This document shows positions 8,260 through 17,401 of a stretch of DNA of 64,000 nucleotides, one piece after another. Origin of the DNA: Aliihoeflea aestuarii (GTDB lineage: Bacteria; Pseudomonadota; Alphaproteobacteria; Rhizobiales; Rhizobiaceae). The notes beneath the pieces were generated by a model, which ran no database searches, was not told the DNA's origin, and worked only from the letters and a program-made list of their open reading frames with translations. The stretch is from assembly GCF_024105665.1 (NCBI RefSeq), contig NZ_JAAAMK010000003.1:62001-126000 (forward strand). Reading direction: 5' to 3'. Both the position numbers and the translations under genes were made by a program. How positions within the stretch are numbered: the stretch's first letter is position 1; each line of letters opens with the position of its first letter.

Positions 8260-9321
8260 TCATTCCGTGATGCCGAGTTCCGTGCAGGGCTCGGCATATT
8301 CGCCGGTGCACACTTCGGCCGCAGTCTGGATGCCCGCGTCGAAGATCAGTTCCTTGATGTTTTCGCGGGTCACGACGTCCGGAACGAAGAGCTGCGAAGG
8401 CGTCTCGTAGAGCGTCGTCTGCGCCGTCGGCGTCTCGCCCTTCATGAAGGTGACGGCGACCTCGGCGGCGGCCTTGGCCACGATCTCGGAGGGTTTGGAA
8501 ATCGTATTGTACTGATCGCCCGCGATGATGAGTTGCAGGGCGGCGATGGTCGCGTCATTGCCGGTGACGGGAGGCAGCGGATCGACACCCGCCGCCTTGA
8601 GCGCGGCGATCGCGCCGCCGGCGGTGCCGTCATTGGCCGCCACGATGCCCTTGATGTCGCCGCCGAAGCGCGTGATCTGGCCGGCCGTCCATTCCTGCGC
8701 GCGCGGTGGCGCCCATTCCGGCGTATCGAACTCGGACAACGTCTCGTAGGGGGATTCCTCGAGCGCGCGGTGGATGCCGTCGCGGATGAGGCCGGCGGCC
8801 GCGTCGGTCGGCGAACCGTTGATCTGAAGCACGCCGTCGCCATCCGCGACGCCGCTTTCCGTCAGATGCTCGACCAGCGACTGGGCGATGGCATAGCCGA
8901 TGCCTTCATTGTCGAAAGAGACGTAATAATCGGCCGGGGTGTCGGGAATCGGCCGGTCATAGGCGATGACCTTGACGTCCTGCGACCTTGCGATTTCGAC
9001 CAGCGCAGCGGCGGCCGAGGAATCGACCGGGTCCAGCACGACGATCGTCGCGCCCTGCGCGATGACGGAGTTGAACTGTTGCTGCTGCAAGGCGACGTCG
9101 GCGTTCGCGTTCTGGTAAATCAGCGTGCAGTCCGCGCAAAGCTCCTTCATCGCGGCCTCGAAGCCCGGCCAATCGTGCTCCTCGTAGCGGGTCGAGGCCT
9201 GATCGGGCATGAGGAATGCGATGGTCGTCGCATCCTGCGCGCCGGCACCTGTCGTGCCCGTGATGAACAGGGCGGCGGCAAGCGCCGTTCCCAGGCCGAG
9301 CGAGGTTTTCGTGGATGTCAT
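8260..9321 (-). CDS. Periplasmic sugar/polyol-binding protein (RbsB/XylF type)
   Basis: About 353 residues. The chosen ATG at 9321 has a strong GGGAGGAGA ribosome-binding site and begins a Sec signal peptide (basic TSTK, then a GLGTALAAALFITG core and a cleavage site near AGAQ). The frame is open further upstream but has no comparable start. The mature part is a two-lobed periplasmic-binding-protein-1 fold with family landmarks VVLDPVDSSAAAAL, VIAYDRPIPD, INGSPTDAAA and VAANDGTAGGAI. It resembles XylF-type CUT2 binding proteins. Its position first in the rbt operon suggests ribitol, or a related pentitol, as ligand. It has four or more Cys residues in the mature part (for example KELCADCT), so a disulphide is possible. 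Confidence 0.88.
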   Translation of the reverse strand: MTSTKTSLGLGTALAAALFITGTTGAGAQDATTIAFLMPDQASTRYEEHDWPGFEAAMKELCADCTLIYQNANADVALQQQQFNSVIAQGATIVVLDPVDSSAAAALVEIARSQDVKVIAYDRPIPDTPADYYVSFDNEGIGYAIAQSLVEHLTESGVADGDGVLQINGSPTDAAAGLIRDGIHRALEESPYETLSEFDTPEWAPPRAQEWTAGQITRFGGDIKGIVAANDGTAGGAIAALKAAGVDPLPPVTGNDATIAALQLIIAGDQYNTISKPSEIVAKAAAEVAVTFMKGETPTAQTTLYETPSQLFVPDVVTRENIKELIFDAGIQTAAEVCTGEYAEPCTELGITE

Positions 9322-9473
9322 TTCCGTCTCCTCCCAATTGCCGCCGGCGTCAGCAAGAGCCATGGCGGAAAACAAAACCGCAAGTGCGAGGCATGCTCCA
9401 CTCCGCCGCACTCCTTGCGCGGATGCGGATTTCGGGGCGACGCACTCTCCTCCCGATGCACGGCATTCAACGG

Positions 9474-9514
9474 TGCATCATCGATTGCGCATCTTTGCTC
9501 AATCGATGGAGCAA
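9474..9514. promoter_or_regulatory. Two tandem LacI-type operator palindromes
   Basis: Two palindromes share an ATCGAT centre. The stronger, at 9495-9514, is TTGCTC-N8-GAGCAA with one mismatched pair. The weaker, at 9474-9491, is TGCATC-ATCGAT-TGCGCA. Their centres are 22 bp apart, about two helical turns. They lie between the divergent ribitol operon (start 9321) and the regulator gene (start 9580), where a LacI-family dimer or tetramer would bind. Binding by the adjacent regulator is an inference. Confidence 0.65.
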
Positions 9515-9579
9515 GGTTGTCACCGATGGTTTTTGCTGTCAAGTTCACTTCCGTCAAATCTGTTTGAAGAGGGTGTCGG

Positions 9580-10596
9580 GTGCGCGACGATCGGGCCGAT
9601 GCCGGCAAGCGAACGACGATCTACGACATAGCCAAGCTCGCGGAAACGTCCGCCAGCGCGGTCAGTTCGATTCTGAACGGCTCCTGGCGAAAGCGGCGCA
9701 TCAGCAAGCGCCTTGCCGACAAGGTCATCGAGATCGCGGACCGCGAAGGCTACGCCGCCAACGCGCAGGCGAGCCTTCTGCGCCGCGCACGCTCGAACAT
9801 CGTCGGGATGATCGTTCCGAAATACGACAACCGCTATTTTGGCGCCATCGCCGAGCAATTCGAGGCGATCGCGCGCGCGCGCGGCCTCTTTCCGGTCGTG
9901 ACCTGCACCCAAAGAGAGCCGGCGCTCGAAGTGGAGGCGGCGAAGGAGCTGATCTCGTTTCAGGCCGAATGCCTGATCGCAACCGGCGCCACCGATCCCG
10001 ATCATCTGACCTCGCTGTGCCGGGCCGCTGGGGTACGCTCCATCAATCTCGACCTGCCGGGACACGACGCGCCGTCCGTCATCTCGGACAATTATTCGGG
10101 CGCCCGTGACCTCACCCGGCTCCTGTTCGACCGCTGCGAACGCGACCTCGGGTTTTCCGGGCCGCTGCATTTCGTCGGCGGACGACTGAGCGACCACAAC
10201 ACGGCGCAGCGGTTGCGCGGCTTTCTCGATATCCACCGCGAGCGCGGTCTGGTCGTGCCGGACCGCCATGTGCTGGTGCCCGGCTATTCGGCGGACAAGG
10301 CGGAGGAGGCCATGAAATCGGTTCTGGCGAACGAGACGATGGGGCTTTTCGTCAATTCGACGATTTCTCTGGAAGGCGTCGTCCGCTGGTTTCAAAATCG
10401 CGGTGAAGGGCGGTCGCTTGGCCTGCGCTACGGCTGCTTCGACTACGATCCATTCGCCGCCTTGTTGCCGGGCAATGTCGGCATGGTGCAGCAGGACATC
10501 GCGTCGATGCTCCACGCCGCGTTCGACCTCATTGAAGCGGGCGACCGGCCGACCGAACCGATCCTCGTGCCGTGCCTGCTCAGGGCGAGCCTTTAA
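9580..10596 (+). CDS. LacI-family transcriptional regulator, probable ribitol-operon regulator
   Basis: 338 residues, standard for LacI/GalR proteins. The DNA-binding domain at residues about 12-60 has TTIYDIAKLAETSASAVS, then a hinge-type stretch ending in ARSNIVGMIVP. A periplasmic-binding-like effector domain follows. The start is GTG at 9580 with a GAAGAGG ribosome-binding sequence; no in-frame ATG precedes the helix-turn-helix. It is divergent from the rbt operon and ends 7 bp from the convergent mprF stop. Local regulation through the palindromes at 9474-9514, relieved by ribitol or ribulose, is an inference from position. Confidence 0.88.
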   Translation: MRDDRADAGKRTTIYDIAKLAETSASAVSSILNGSWRKRRISKRLADKVIEIADREGYAANAQASLLRRARSNIVGMIVPKYDNRYFGAIAEQFEAIARARGLFPVVTCTQREPALEVEAAKELISFQAECLIATGATDPDHLTSLCRAAGVRSINLDLPGHDAPSVISDNYSGARDLTRLLFDRCERDLGFSGPLHFVGGRLSDHNTAQRLRGFLDIHRERGLVVPDRHVLVPGYSADKAEEAMKSVLANETMGLFVNSTISLEGVVRWFQNRGEGRSLGLRYGCFDYDPFAALLPGNVGMVQQDIASMLHAAFDLIEAGDRPTEPILVPCLLRASL

Positions 10597-10603
10597 CATC
10601 CAC

Positions 10604-13216
10604 TCATTTGCGGATCGTTCGGATCGCACCGCCTGAAATCAGTCCGGTCACGTCGATGAGAACCTGCGGCAGCGCAATGCCGCTGCGGCAGGCGATGTAT
10701 TGCGGCGTCCAGACCGGATCGAATTTCTGCTTGAAGGCCCGCAGCCCTTCGAAATTATAGAATTCGTCGCCGCGCCGGTAGATGAAGGTGCCGATGCGGT
10801 TCCAGGTCGAGGACAGCGGATGATCGGCAAGACCGGCCAGGGGGGCCGCGCCGAGGCTGAACCAGAGATAGCCTTCGGCCTTGCCGTAGATCATCAGCCG
10901 GGCGAACAGCGCATCCATCAAAACGTGGGATACGCCCGGCCGATAGCGCATCAGGTCGATCGACAATTCGTCGCCGTCGCCGCTTCGCCACAGATTGGCG
11001 AAGGCGACGATCCGCCCGTCCCGGCGCATCACCGCGCAGTCGAACTCGCTCAGATAGTCGTCGTCGAACCGGCCGAGCGAGAAGCCTTTTTCATGGCCCG
11101 TCTTGCCGTCCATCCAGGCGTCCGACACCTCGCGCAATTCGCCGAGGATCGCCGGAACCTGTGACTTGGGAACGATGTCGAACTCGATCCCCTCGCGGCG
11201 CGCGCGGTTGTCGGCATAACGGAAAGGCTGGCGCGCCGGTCCCTCCAGCGTGAAAGCCGCAAGGTCGACGCGGGCGATCTCGCCGATCTTGAAGATCGCC
11301 ATGCCCAGATCGAGATAGGTCGACAGGAATTGCGGCTGCGCCGCATAGAAGACGGCACGTCCTCCCGCCCGGTCCGCCATTTCCGCGAAGCGCCAGATCA
11401 GCGATTGCGCGGATTTCTCGTCTCCGACCGGGTCGCCCATCGTGATCCAGGAGCGTCCGTAGACGCCGTACATGACGAACGCCCTCTCGTCGCCCGAGAC
11501 GACAAACGCCTTGTCGCCCAGAAGCGCGACGCAAGGCTGCGTGCCCGCAGCACTCGCCAGGATGCGCCGCACCGGATCGGGAACCGGCGTTCTTCCGGGG
11601 CGAGGCTGGGCGGGCCGGTTGATGAGCGCGTCGACGGCAAAAGCCGCGACGACGATCGCCAGCGCCAGCGAGGCCCGCAGAAAGCGCGGGGCATCTCCGT
11701 CCCAGGCGAATTGCCACCACAGCGTCTGGCGATAATCCACATGACGATAGGCGAACAGGCCCACGATCGTCGCCGAGGCGAGCACGATGACGACCAGCGC
11801 GATCCAGCCCGATGTCGGCCGGAAGGAACGCCAGTTGCCCTTGCGGTAGAAGGCGGAGCCGTTGAGGTAGAGGAGGCCGGCGAGTGCCGTCAGGATCGCA
11901 GCTTCCTCCCAGTCCAGCCCTTTCAGGAGCGAGAACGCCGCGCCGGCAAGAAGCAGAGCTATGGCGACCAGACGCGCGAGAGCGATGCGCCGGAAGAGCC
12001 CGCGCGCGATGATCAGGAGAAGAAGCCCGGTGAGGCTCGCCAGAAGGTGCGAGGCCTCGGCGAACGGCAAGGGCAGGATATCGCCCAGCACCGAAGCCCG
12101 CTCGTCGAGCGTCGGTGTCGCGCCCGAGGCGAGAAGCACGAGACCGCCGAAGAAGACCAGAGCGGTCGCGACCGGCGGCACGACCACGCCGGCCAGCGCG
12201 CCGGCCTTGGCCGAAGCCGATTTGACGCGAACGCGCGCCCGAAGCGCCTCGAAGACGAGAAGCGCCAGCGCGGCTGCGCCGAGCGGCACGAAGTAGTAGA
12301 TGATGCGGAACATCAAAAGCGCGGCGATCACGTCCGGCCGCATGCCCGCGCCAAGGCCGAGCAGGATCGTCGCCTCCAGAACGCCGAGCCCGCCGGGCGC
12401 GTGGGAGATGACGCTGGCGACGATGGCGGCGACAAAGATCAGGAGAAAGGCGGCGTAGCCGGGCGCGACATCGGCCGGCAGCAGGACATAGAGCGCGGCC
12501 GCCGCGGCGCCTATGTCGACGACGCCGACGAGGATCTGGACCAGCGCGCTGCCGGGACCGGGCAGCGGGAAGCGCCAGCGAAAGATCGTCGCTTCCCCGC
12601 GTCCGAGCGCGAGCCAGACGATCCCCGAAGCGACCAGCGCGAGAATGCCCGCACCGATGATGCGGTCGGTCACCGGCGATCCGATCTGGAGCGCGGGAAC
12701 ACCGGCAGGTTCGAGAAGCAGTGCCGCCCCGACGATGGTCGCCAGTCCCCCGGTGAATGTCAGGAAGGAAATACCGACGATGCGCCCGACATCGGCCGCA
12801 TCGAGACCGACGCTCTGGTAGATTCGGTAGCGGATCGGCCCGCCGACGAAGACATGGAAGCCGACCGTATTGGAAAAGCCGTAGCCGACGAGGCCCGCGA
12901 AGGCGGCAATCCGCGCCGGCACCTTGTCGCGTGCGACACGGCGCGTCGCCAGAACGTCGTAAAGCGACATGGCGAGAAAGCTCACGGCCGTCAGCGCGAC
13001 GGAGGCGGCGATGGCCCACCAAAGCGTGGCGGCGAAGGCGGCATGGACCTCGCGCAAATGGATGCGGCCGCTGATCTCGTGGATGACGACGAAACCGATC
13101 GTCACCGCGAGCGCGCCGATCAGCGGGCCGGCAACGCGCGGTTCCAGAAGGCGCGAGAGCGCCGAGACGCGCATGTCGCCCGTCTGCCCGAGGGAGGGAT
13201 CGTCGGCAGCGCTCAT
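10604..13216 (-). CDS. lpiA: MprF/LpiA bifunctional phosphatidylglycerol lysyltransferase and flippase
   Basis: About 870 residues. The N-terminal two thirds hold roughly 13-14 transmembrane helices of the LPG-synthase TM (UPF0104) type, with YGFSNTVGFHVFVGGPIRYR and HAPGGLGVLEATILLG as landmarks. The C-terminal ~300 residues form the cytosolic DUF2156 synthase domain (ALLGDKAFVVSGDERAFVMY and FANLWRSGDGDELSIDLMR). It transfers lysine from Lys-tRNA to phosphatidylglycerol and flips the product, which gives resistance to acid and cationic peptides. The ATG at 13216 has an AAGGAAAAGG ribosome-binding site. It is the last gene of a run beginning with acvB, the family's known functional partner. 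Confidence 0.92.
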   Translation of the reverse strand: MSAADDPSLGQTGDMRVSALSRLLEPRVAGPLIGALAVTIGFVVIHEISGRIHLREVHAAFAATLWWAIAASVALTAVSFLAMSLYDVLATRRVARDKVPARIAAFAGLVGYGFSNTVGFHVFVGGPIRYRIYQSVGLDAADVGRIVGISFLTFTGGLATIVGAALLLEPAGVPALQIGSPVTDRIIGAGILALVASGIVWLALGRGEATIFRWRFPLPGPGSALVQILVGVVDIGAAAAALYVLLPADVAPGYAAFLLIFVAAIVASVISHAPGGLGVLEATILLGLGAGMRPDVIAALLMFRIIYYFVPLGAAALALLVFEALRARVRVKSASAKAGALAGVVVPPVATALVFFGGLVLLASGATPTLDERASVLGDILPLPFAEASHLLASLTGLLLLIIARGLFRRIALARLVAIALLLAGAAFSLLKGLDWEEAAILTALAGLLYLNGSAFYRKGNWRSFRPTSGWIALVVIVLASATIVGLFAYRHVDYRQTLWWQFAWDGDAPRFLRASLALAIVVAAFAVDALINRPAQPRPGRTPVPDPVRRILASAAGTQPCVALLGDKAFVVSGDERAFVMYGVYGRSWITMGDPVGDEKSAQSLIWRFAEMADRAGGRAVFYAAQPQFLSTYLDLGMAIFKIGEIARVDLAAFTLEGPARQPFRYADNRARREGIEFDIVPKSQVPAILGELREVSDAWMDGKTGHEKGFSLGRFDDDYLSEFDCAVMRRDGRIVAFANLWRSGDGDELSIDLMRYRPGVSHVLMDALFARLMIYGKAEGYLWFSLGAAPLAGLADHPLSSTWNRIGTFIYRRGDEFYNFEGLRAFKQKFDPVWTPQYIACRSGIALPQVLIDVTGLISGGAIRTIRK

Positions 13217-13238
13217 GGCCTTTTCCTTCACCCCCGCC

Positions 13239-14774
13239 TCAGTGAACCGGTGCCGCGGCCATGTTCGCCGCCGGCGCACGCATGAAAAAGACCAGCGGCA
13301 TCATCAGGAATGCCGCGCCGCCGGCCAGGAAGAACACGTCCTGAAACGCCAGCATCTGCGCCTGCGCGGTCAGATGCGTAGCGATGACCGCGGCACCTTC
13401 GGGCGTCGATGGCGACAGGCCGAGCGGGCGCAGGAACGCGTCGGCGGCCGGATTGAAAGGGGTCACGTTCTGCGCCAGGTTCGCCCAGTGGATCTGCGTG
13501 CGCTGGACGAACTGCCAGCCGACGAAAGCGATGCCGATGGAGGACCCGAGCGAGCGCATGACGCCGTAGATGCCGGACGCCTCGTCCTGCTTGTCGGAGC
13601 CGATGTTCTGGAAGGCGAGCGTGGACATCGGCACGAAGAAGAGCCCCATGCCGAGCCCGGACACGACGCCGGGCCAGGCCAGGTCCCAGAAACCGGCGTC
13701 CAGATCGAGAAAGCCGAGCATCACATTGCCCGAGCCCGTCAGGCCGAGGCCGATCAGCACGAGCAGGCGGGCGTCGAATTTGCGGACCAGCACCGCACCC
13801 GTGATGACCATGGAAAACCCGGCCGCGAGCCCGCGCGGGATGAAGAGAAAGCCGGCGTCGAGGACCGGGTAGCCGAGCAGGCCCTGAACGAAGAGCGGCA
13901 ACAAGGCGATGGAGCCGAACATGGCAAGGCCGAAGCCGACGATGGCGATGTTCGCGCTGGCGAAGCTGCGGTCGCGCAAAAGCGCGAAGTCGATGATATT
14001 GGCACGGTTGCCGTAGCCGTGGACGACGAAGCCGATCGCAGCCAAGAGCGAGACGGTCGCGGCGATCTGGATCGCGTGCGAGGAGAACCATTCCTTCGAC
14101 TGCCCCTGATCCAGCATATATTGCAGCGTACCGATCGCGACGACCATCAGGATCAGGCCGGTCCAGTCGATCCTGACCTTGCGCGTTTCGTCCTTTTTCA
14201 GCTCACCGGAAATCATCATCAGTGCGAAGGCAGCGATCGGCAGATTGACGTAGAAGACGGCGCGCCATGAGAAATACTCCGTCAGAAGCGCGCCAATCGT
14301 CGGACCGAGCACGGGCGCGACGACCACACCGAGGCCGAACATGGCCATCGCCTGCCCCCTCTTTTCGCGTGGAAACGCATCAAAGAGGATCGATTGCGAC
14401 AGCGGGATCAGGAAGGCGCCGAACAGACCCTGCCCGAGCCGGCAGAGCACCATGATTTCGACGCTCCAGGCCACGCCGCACAGCGCCGAAAATGTCGCGA
14501 AACCGACGATCGCTGTGGTGATCAGACGCCGCCTGCCGAGCCATTGCGAGAAAAGACCCGTTAGCGGCATGACGACGACTGAGGCGACGATGTAACTCGT
14601 CAGGATCCATGTCGTCTGGTCGGCGGCGATGCCGAAAGCGGCCTGCATATGCGGCAGCGCCACATTGACGATGGTCGAATCCAGAACCTCCAGAACGGCC
14701 GTCAGGACGACGGCGAGCACGACCGGCCAGCGCGCCCTGATGGCGGGCGTCTCGGGTCCGGCGGTCGCGGCCAT
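13239..14774 (-). CDS. DHA2-family MFS multidrug exporter (EmrB-like)
   Basis: About 511 residues with 14 predicted membrane segments. Motif C/D1 of drug exporters is seen at the N-terminus (LEVLDSTIVNVALPHM), with the loop motif GLFSQWLGRRR and an antiporter-like GLGVVVAPVLGPTIGALL. The ATG at 14774 lies 2 nt after the stop of the HlyD-type partner, so the two are translationally coupled and should form a tripartite-style export pair. The pair sits inside the acvB...lpiA run, which hints at export linked to membrane-lipid or envelope stress. The substrate cannot be read from sequence. Confidence 0.9.
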   Translation of the reverse strand: MAATAGPETPAIRARWPVVLAVVLTAVLEVLDSTIVNVALPHMQAAFGIAADQTTWILTSYIVASVVVMPLTGLFSQWLGRRRLITTAIVGFATFSALCGVAWSVEIMVLCRLGQGLFGAFLIPLSQSILFDAFPREKRGQAMAMFGLGVVVAPVLGPTIGALLTEYFSWRAVFYVNLPIAAFALMMISGELKKDETRKVRIDWTGLILMVVAIGTLQYMLDQGQSKEWFSSHAIQIAATVSLLAAIGFVVHGYGNRANIIDFALLRDRSFASANIAIVGFGLAMFGSIALLPLFVQGLLGYPVLDAGFLFIPRGLAAGFSMVITGAVLVRKFDARLLVLIGLGLTGSGNVMLGFLDLDAGFWDLAWPGVVSGLGMGLFFVPMSTLAFQNIGSDKQDEASGIYGVMRSLGSSIGIAFVGWQFVQRTQIHWANLAQNVTPFNPAADAFLRPLGLSPSTPEGAAVIATHLTAQAQMLAFQDVFFLAGGAAFLMMPLVFFMRAPAANMAAAPVH

Positions 14775-14776
14775 CG

Positions 14777-15775
14777 TCACCTTGCCGCCTCCGTCGTATC
14801 GATGGTGACCGTGACGCTGGCGCCGACGCGAAGCTGAAGCGCCGGATCGGCGGTTTCCTCCGTCAGCCGGATGCGGACCGGAAAGCGCTGCGTCACCTTT
14901 ACCCAATTGCCGGTAGCGTTCTGCGGCGGCAGCAGCGAGAAGGTCGCGCCGGAGCCGGCCCCGATGCTCTCCACCTCACCGGTGAGCTTGACGCCGGGAT
15001 ACATGTCGATGCTGACCGTCGCCTTCTGGCCGGGGCGAACGCGGTCCAGATCGGTTTCCTTGAAGTTGGCGTCGATCCACCACAACTCGTCCTCGACGAC
15101 CGAAAAGAGCGGCAGTCCGGCCATCACTGCCTGATTGGGACGAAGGCTCAGATTGGCGACCCAGCCGGACGCCGGCGCCGTGATCGTCGCATGGTCGAGC
15201 TGCACCTGCGCCTGTCCGAGCGCGGCCTGCGCGACCTCGACGCCAGCCGTCAGCATCGCGCCGCTGCCGGCCTGCGACTGCGCCCCGGCAAGATTGGCGC
15301 GCGCGGCGCTCAGTTGAGCGGTCGCCTGCTGCTGCGCGGCGCGCAACTGGTCGACCACCGCATTGGTGACGACGCCCGTCGCCAGGAGTTGCTCGTTGCG
15401 CGTCAGCTCCGTCGTCGCTTCGGTCAGACCGGACTGAGCAGCTTCCACCTGCGCCTGCGCCGCCGCGACGTTCTGGCCGGCCGAATCCGCATTCTGCTGC
15501 GCGATCGTCAATTGTGCCCGCGCCTGATCGACGGCGAGGCGAAGATCCGTATCGTCGATGCGCAGGAGCACGTCACCGGCCGTCACATGCTGGTTGTTGA
15601 CGAGATCGATCTCGCTGATCGTGCCGCTCACCTGCGGCGTCACGGTGAAGATATGGGCCTGCAGATAAGCGTCGTCGCTGGACGGGTAGAGCGTCTGGTG
15701 ACGCCACCACCAGTAAAAGCCCGCCGCCAGAACCGCTATCGCCGCGAGAACAAGCAAGACCTTCAATCGGCTCAT
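14777..15775 (-). CDS. HlyD/EmrA-like membrane fusion protein
   Basis: 332 residues. A single N-terminal membrane helix (VLLVLAAIAVLAAGFYWWW) is followed by a biotinyl-lipoyl half motif (ISEIDLVNNQHVTAGDVLLRID). Next comes a long Ala/Gln-rich alpha-helical hairpin (about residues 80-190), a second lipoyl half (ATITAPASGWVANLSLRPNQ) and a beta-barrel domain with DLDRVRPGQKATVSIDMYPG. This is the standard architecture of the periplasmic adaptor that links an inner-membrane MFS pump to an outer-membrane channel. It precedes and overlaps functionally with the EmrB-like gene. No outer-membrane factor gene is present here. Confidence 0.9.
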   Translation of the reverse strand: MSRLKVLLVLAAIAVLAAGFYWWWRHQTLYPSSDDAYLQAHIFTVTPQVSGTISEIDLVNNQHVTAGDVLLRIDDTDLRLAVDQARAQLTIAQQNADSAGQNVAAAQAQVEAAQSGLTEATTELTRNEQLLATGVVTNAVVDQLRAAQQQATAQLSAARANLAGAQSQAGSGAMLTAGVEVAQAALGQAQVQLDHATITAPASGWVANLSLRPNQAVMAGLPLFSVVEDELWWIDANFKETDLDRVRPGQKATVSIDMYPGVKLTGEVESIGAGSGATFSLLPPQNATGNWVKVTQRFPVRIRLTEETADPALQLRVGASVTVTIDTTEAAR

Positions 15776-15816
15776 CGGAACCCGTCCCTCGCCGCCTTAC
15801 GCTGCGGCATGCTATA

Positions 15817-17154
15817 TCAATCGCGCGTTGCATTGAAGCGGGCTACAATGGCCTGCGCGAGCGTGTCATAGTCGCCGTCGAAATGATGGCCGCCCTTCGT
15901 TTCGATGACCGCGTCGGCGGGCAGATGCTCCAGCGGGCAGGAACTCGTCGCGTCGTCCGTGCCATAGATGCACAGGACCTTGTCCTGCGGCAGCGCCGCA
16001 ATGGCACCCGTGACGTCATATTGCTGCTCGCCCACGACGCCGAGCCAGCCGGCCACCGTCACTTCCAGCGAGGTCGACCAGCCGGGCGCGAGCAGGCCGA
16101 TGACGCGGACGCGCTCCTGAAGCGCGGCCGGCAAAAGCGGCCACGCGAGCGGCAATGCGTCCGCGCCGAAGGAGTAGCCGACGAGCATCAGGGGCCGTTC
16201 GCCTTTCGGGTCAGCCGTTGCTACGGCACGCACCAGATCGGCGGCGAATTCCTCCGGCGTGCGCTGGCGCCAGAAATAGGCGAGCGCATCGAAGCCGAGA
16301 ACGCCGTAGCCGTTTCCGGCGAGCCATTCGCCCATCGTCTTGTCGAGGTCGCGCCATCCGCCGTCGCCCGACACGAAAAAGACGAGACCGGCCTCGCCGT
16401 TGCTGCCCAATTGCACCACCGGCAGGCCGTCGAAGGCCAGATCCGGCGCGGTCAGCCGGCGCAGGGCGGACGCGGCCTGAACGAGATCGGCGTCCTCGTC
16501 ATGCTCGGCCAGATGGATCGTGCGCAGTCGCGCGAATTCGGTCCGCATCCCCTCAATGGCGTCATCCGGCGCGAAGACGAAGGCTTGCGCCGGCAATTCC
16601 GCTTCGATCGCGTAGCTGCGCCAGTTCCCTTCGGCCCCGGCGACTGCCGGGCCGGGACAGATCGGCAGGCGAAGCGACAACGCATTGCGATAGCCAAGGG
16701 CGATCGCACCGCCGAACGTATTGGCCGGCGCATCCGCCAGCGCCATGAAGGCGAGCGAGGCCCCTTCCTCGCGTCCGGCCAGGATCGGCTGCATGTAGGT
16801 GTCGATGCCAAGCGAGCGCTGGGCCTTCTGGGCAAGGTCGGTCAGTTCGCCGCCCAGATAAAGGCATTCGCCCCCATCCGCGTCGAGCGCTTCGCCATAG
16901 ACCGCGTAATCGACCATGAGCACCGCCGCGCCCTCGTCCGCCATGGCCCGCACCGTCGCATCGTCGTCGCGATCCCAGCCGGCACGATCCGAGAAATGGA
17001 TGACGAGCGCCTGGGCCGCACCTTCGGGCGCAAGGATTCGAACGTCGTTCAGGCGTCCGCTCGAAACGGTCGGGGCCTCGGCCATAGCTGGAAAACAAAT
17101 ACCGACGAGCGCTGCCGCAACACATCCGGACCGTTTCACCACGCCATGCATCAT
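15817..17154 (-). CDS. acvB: AcvB/VirJ-family periplasmic lysyl-phosphatidylglycerol hydrolase
   Basis: 445 residues with a Sec signal peptide (cleavage near AMAEA, residue ~25). It is the long two-domain AcvB form, not the short VirJ. The C-terminal VirJ domain is an alpha/beta-hydrolase: FVSGDGGWRDLD near residue 240, nucleophile GYSFGAD near 328, acid GTDD near 397 and His in GGHHFDGDY near 420. In Agrobacterium, AcvB cleaves lysyl-PG made by LpiA, and lpiA and acvB/atvA are usually adjacent. Here acvB starts the run and lpiA ends it, with an efflux pair between. ATGs at 17154 and 17151 are both possible starts. Confidence 0.9.
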   Translation of the reverse strand: MMHGVVKRSGCVAAALVGICFPAMAEAPTVSSGRLNDVRILAPEGAAQALVIHFSDRAGWDRDDDATVRAMADEGAAVLMVDYAVYGEALDADGGECLYLGGELTDLAQKAQRSLGIDTYMQPILAGREEGASLAFMALADAPANTFGGAIALGYRNALSLRLPICPGPAVAGAEGNWRSYAIEAELPAQAFVFAPDDAIEGMRTEFARLRTIHLAEHDEDADLVQAASALRRLTAPDLAFDGLPVVQLGSNGEAGLVFFVSGDGGWRDLDKTMGEWLAGNGYGVLGFDALAYFWRQRTPEEFAADLVRAVATADPKGERPLMLVGYSFGADALPLAWPLLPAALQERVRVIGLLAPGWSTSLEVTVAGWLGVVGEQQYDVTGAIAALPQDKVLCIYGTDDATSSCPLEHLPADAVIETKGGHHFDGDYDTLAQAIVARFNATRD

Positions 17155-17309
17155 CAGCCCGGCCTTCGCTGCGGTTAATCTTTCAATCTAACGTGCCGTT
17201 CGAGACCTTCCAGAGCGGCTGCGATCACAGATTTGCGCGCCGGTGGATTTTCCGGAAACCGTTCCCGCCGGATTATCGCGTCGCGTACCAGCCCATTGGC
17301 ATTTTTGTT

Positions 17310-17351
17310 TTGACTTAAGGTAAGGTTTCGATATTGTTTCGTATGCTTTCG
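17310..17351 (+). promoter_or_regulatory. glp operon promoter with three TTTCG direct repeats
   Basis: A candidate -35 TTGACT (17310-17315) and -10 TATTGT (17332-17337), 16 bp apart, precede glpD by about 65 bp. TTTCG direct repeats at 17326, 17337 and 17347, spaced 11 and 10 bp, overlap the -10 and the start region. Helically phased TTTCG repeats are typical of DeoR-family (GlpR-type) operators, so repression in the absence of glycerol 3-phosphate is plausible. The regulator gene itself is not in the window. Confidence 0.6.
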
Positions 17352-17401
17352 TATTAGCGCAATCTATTGTGCAATGCGAAAGCCGGGGGCGAGGTAGCAA
17401 G

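Noticed and set aside
11330-13285. Long open frame (651 codons) on the plus strand opposite lpiA
   Set aside because: It is antisense to a well-supported gene. Its product is rich in Arg, Asp and Glu with no recognisable domain, which is typical of shadow frames in high-GC DNA.
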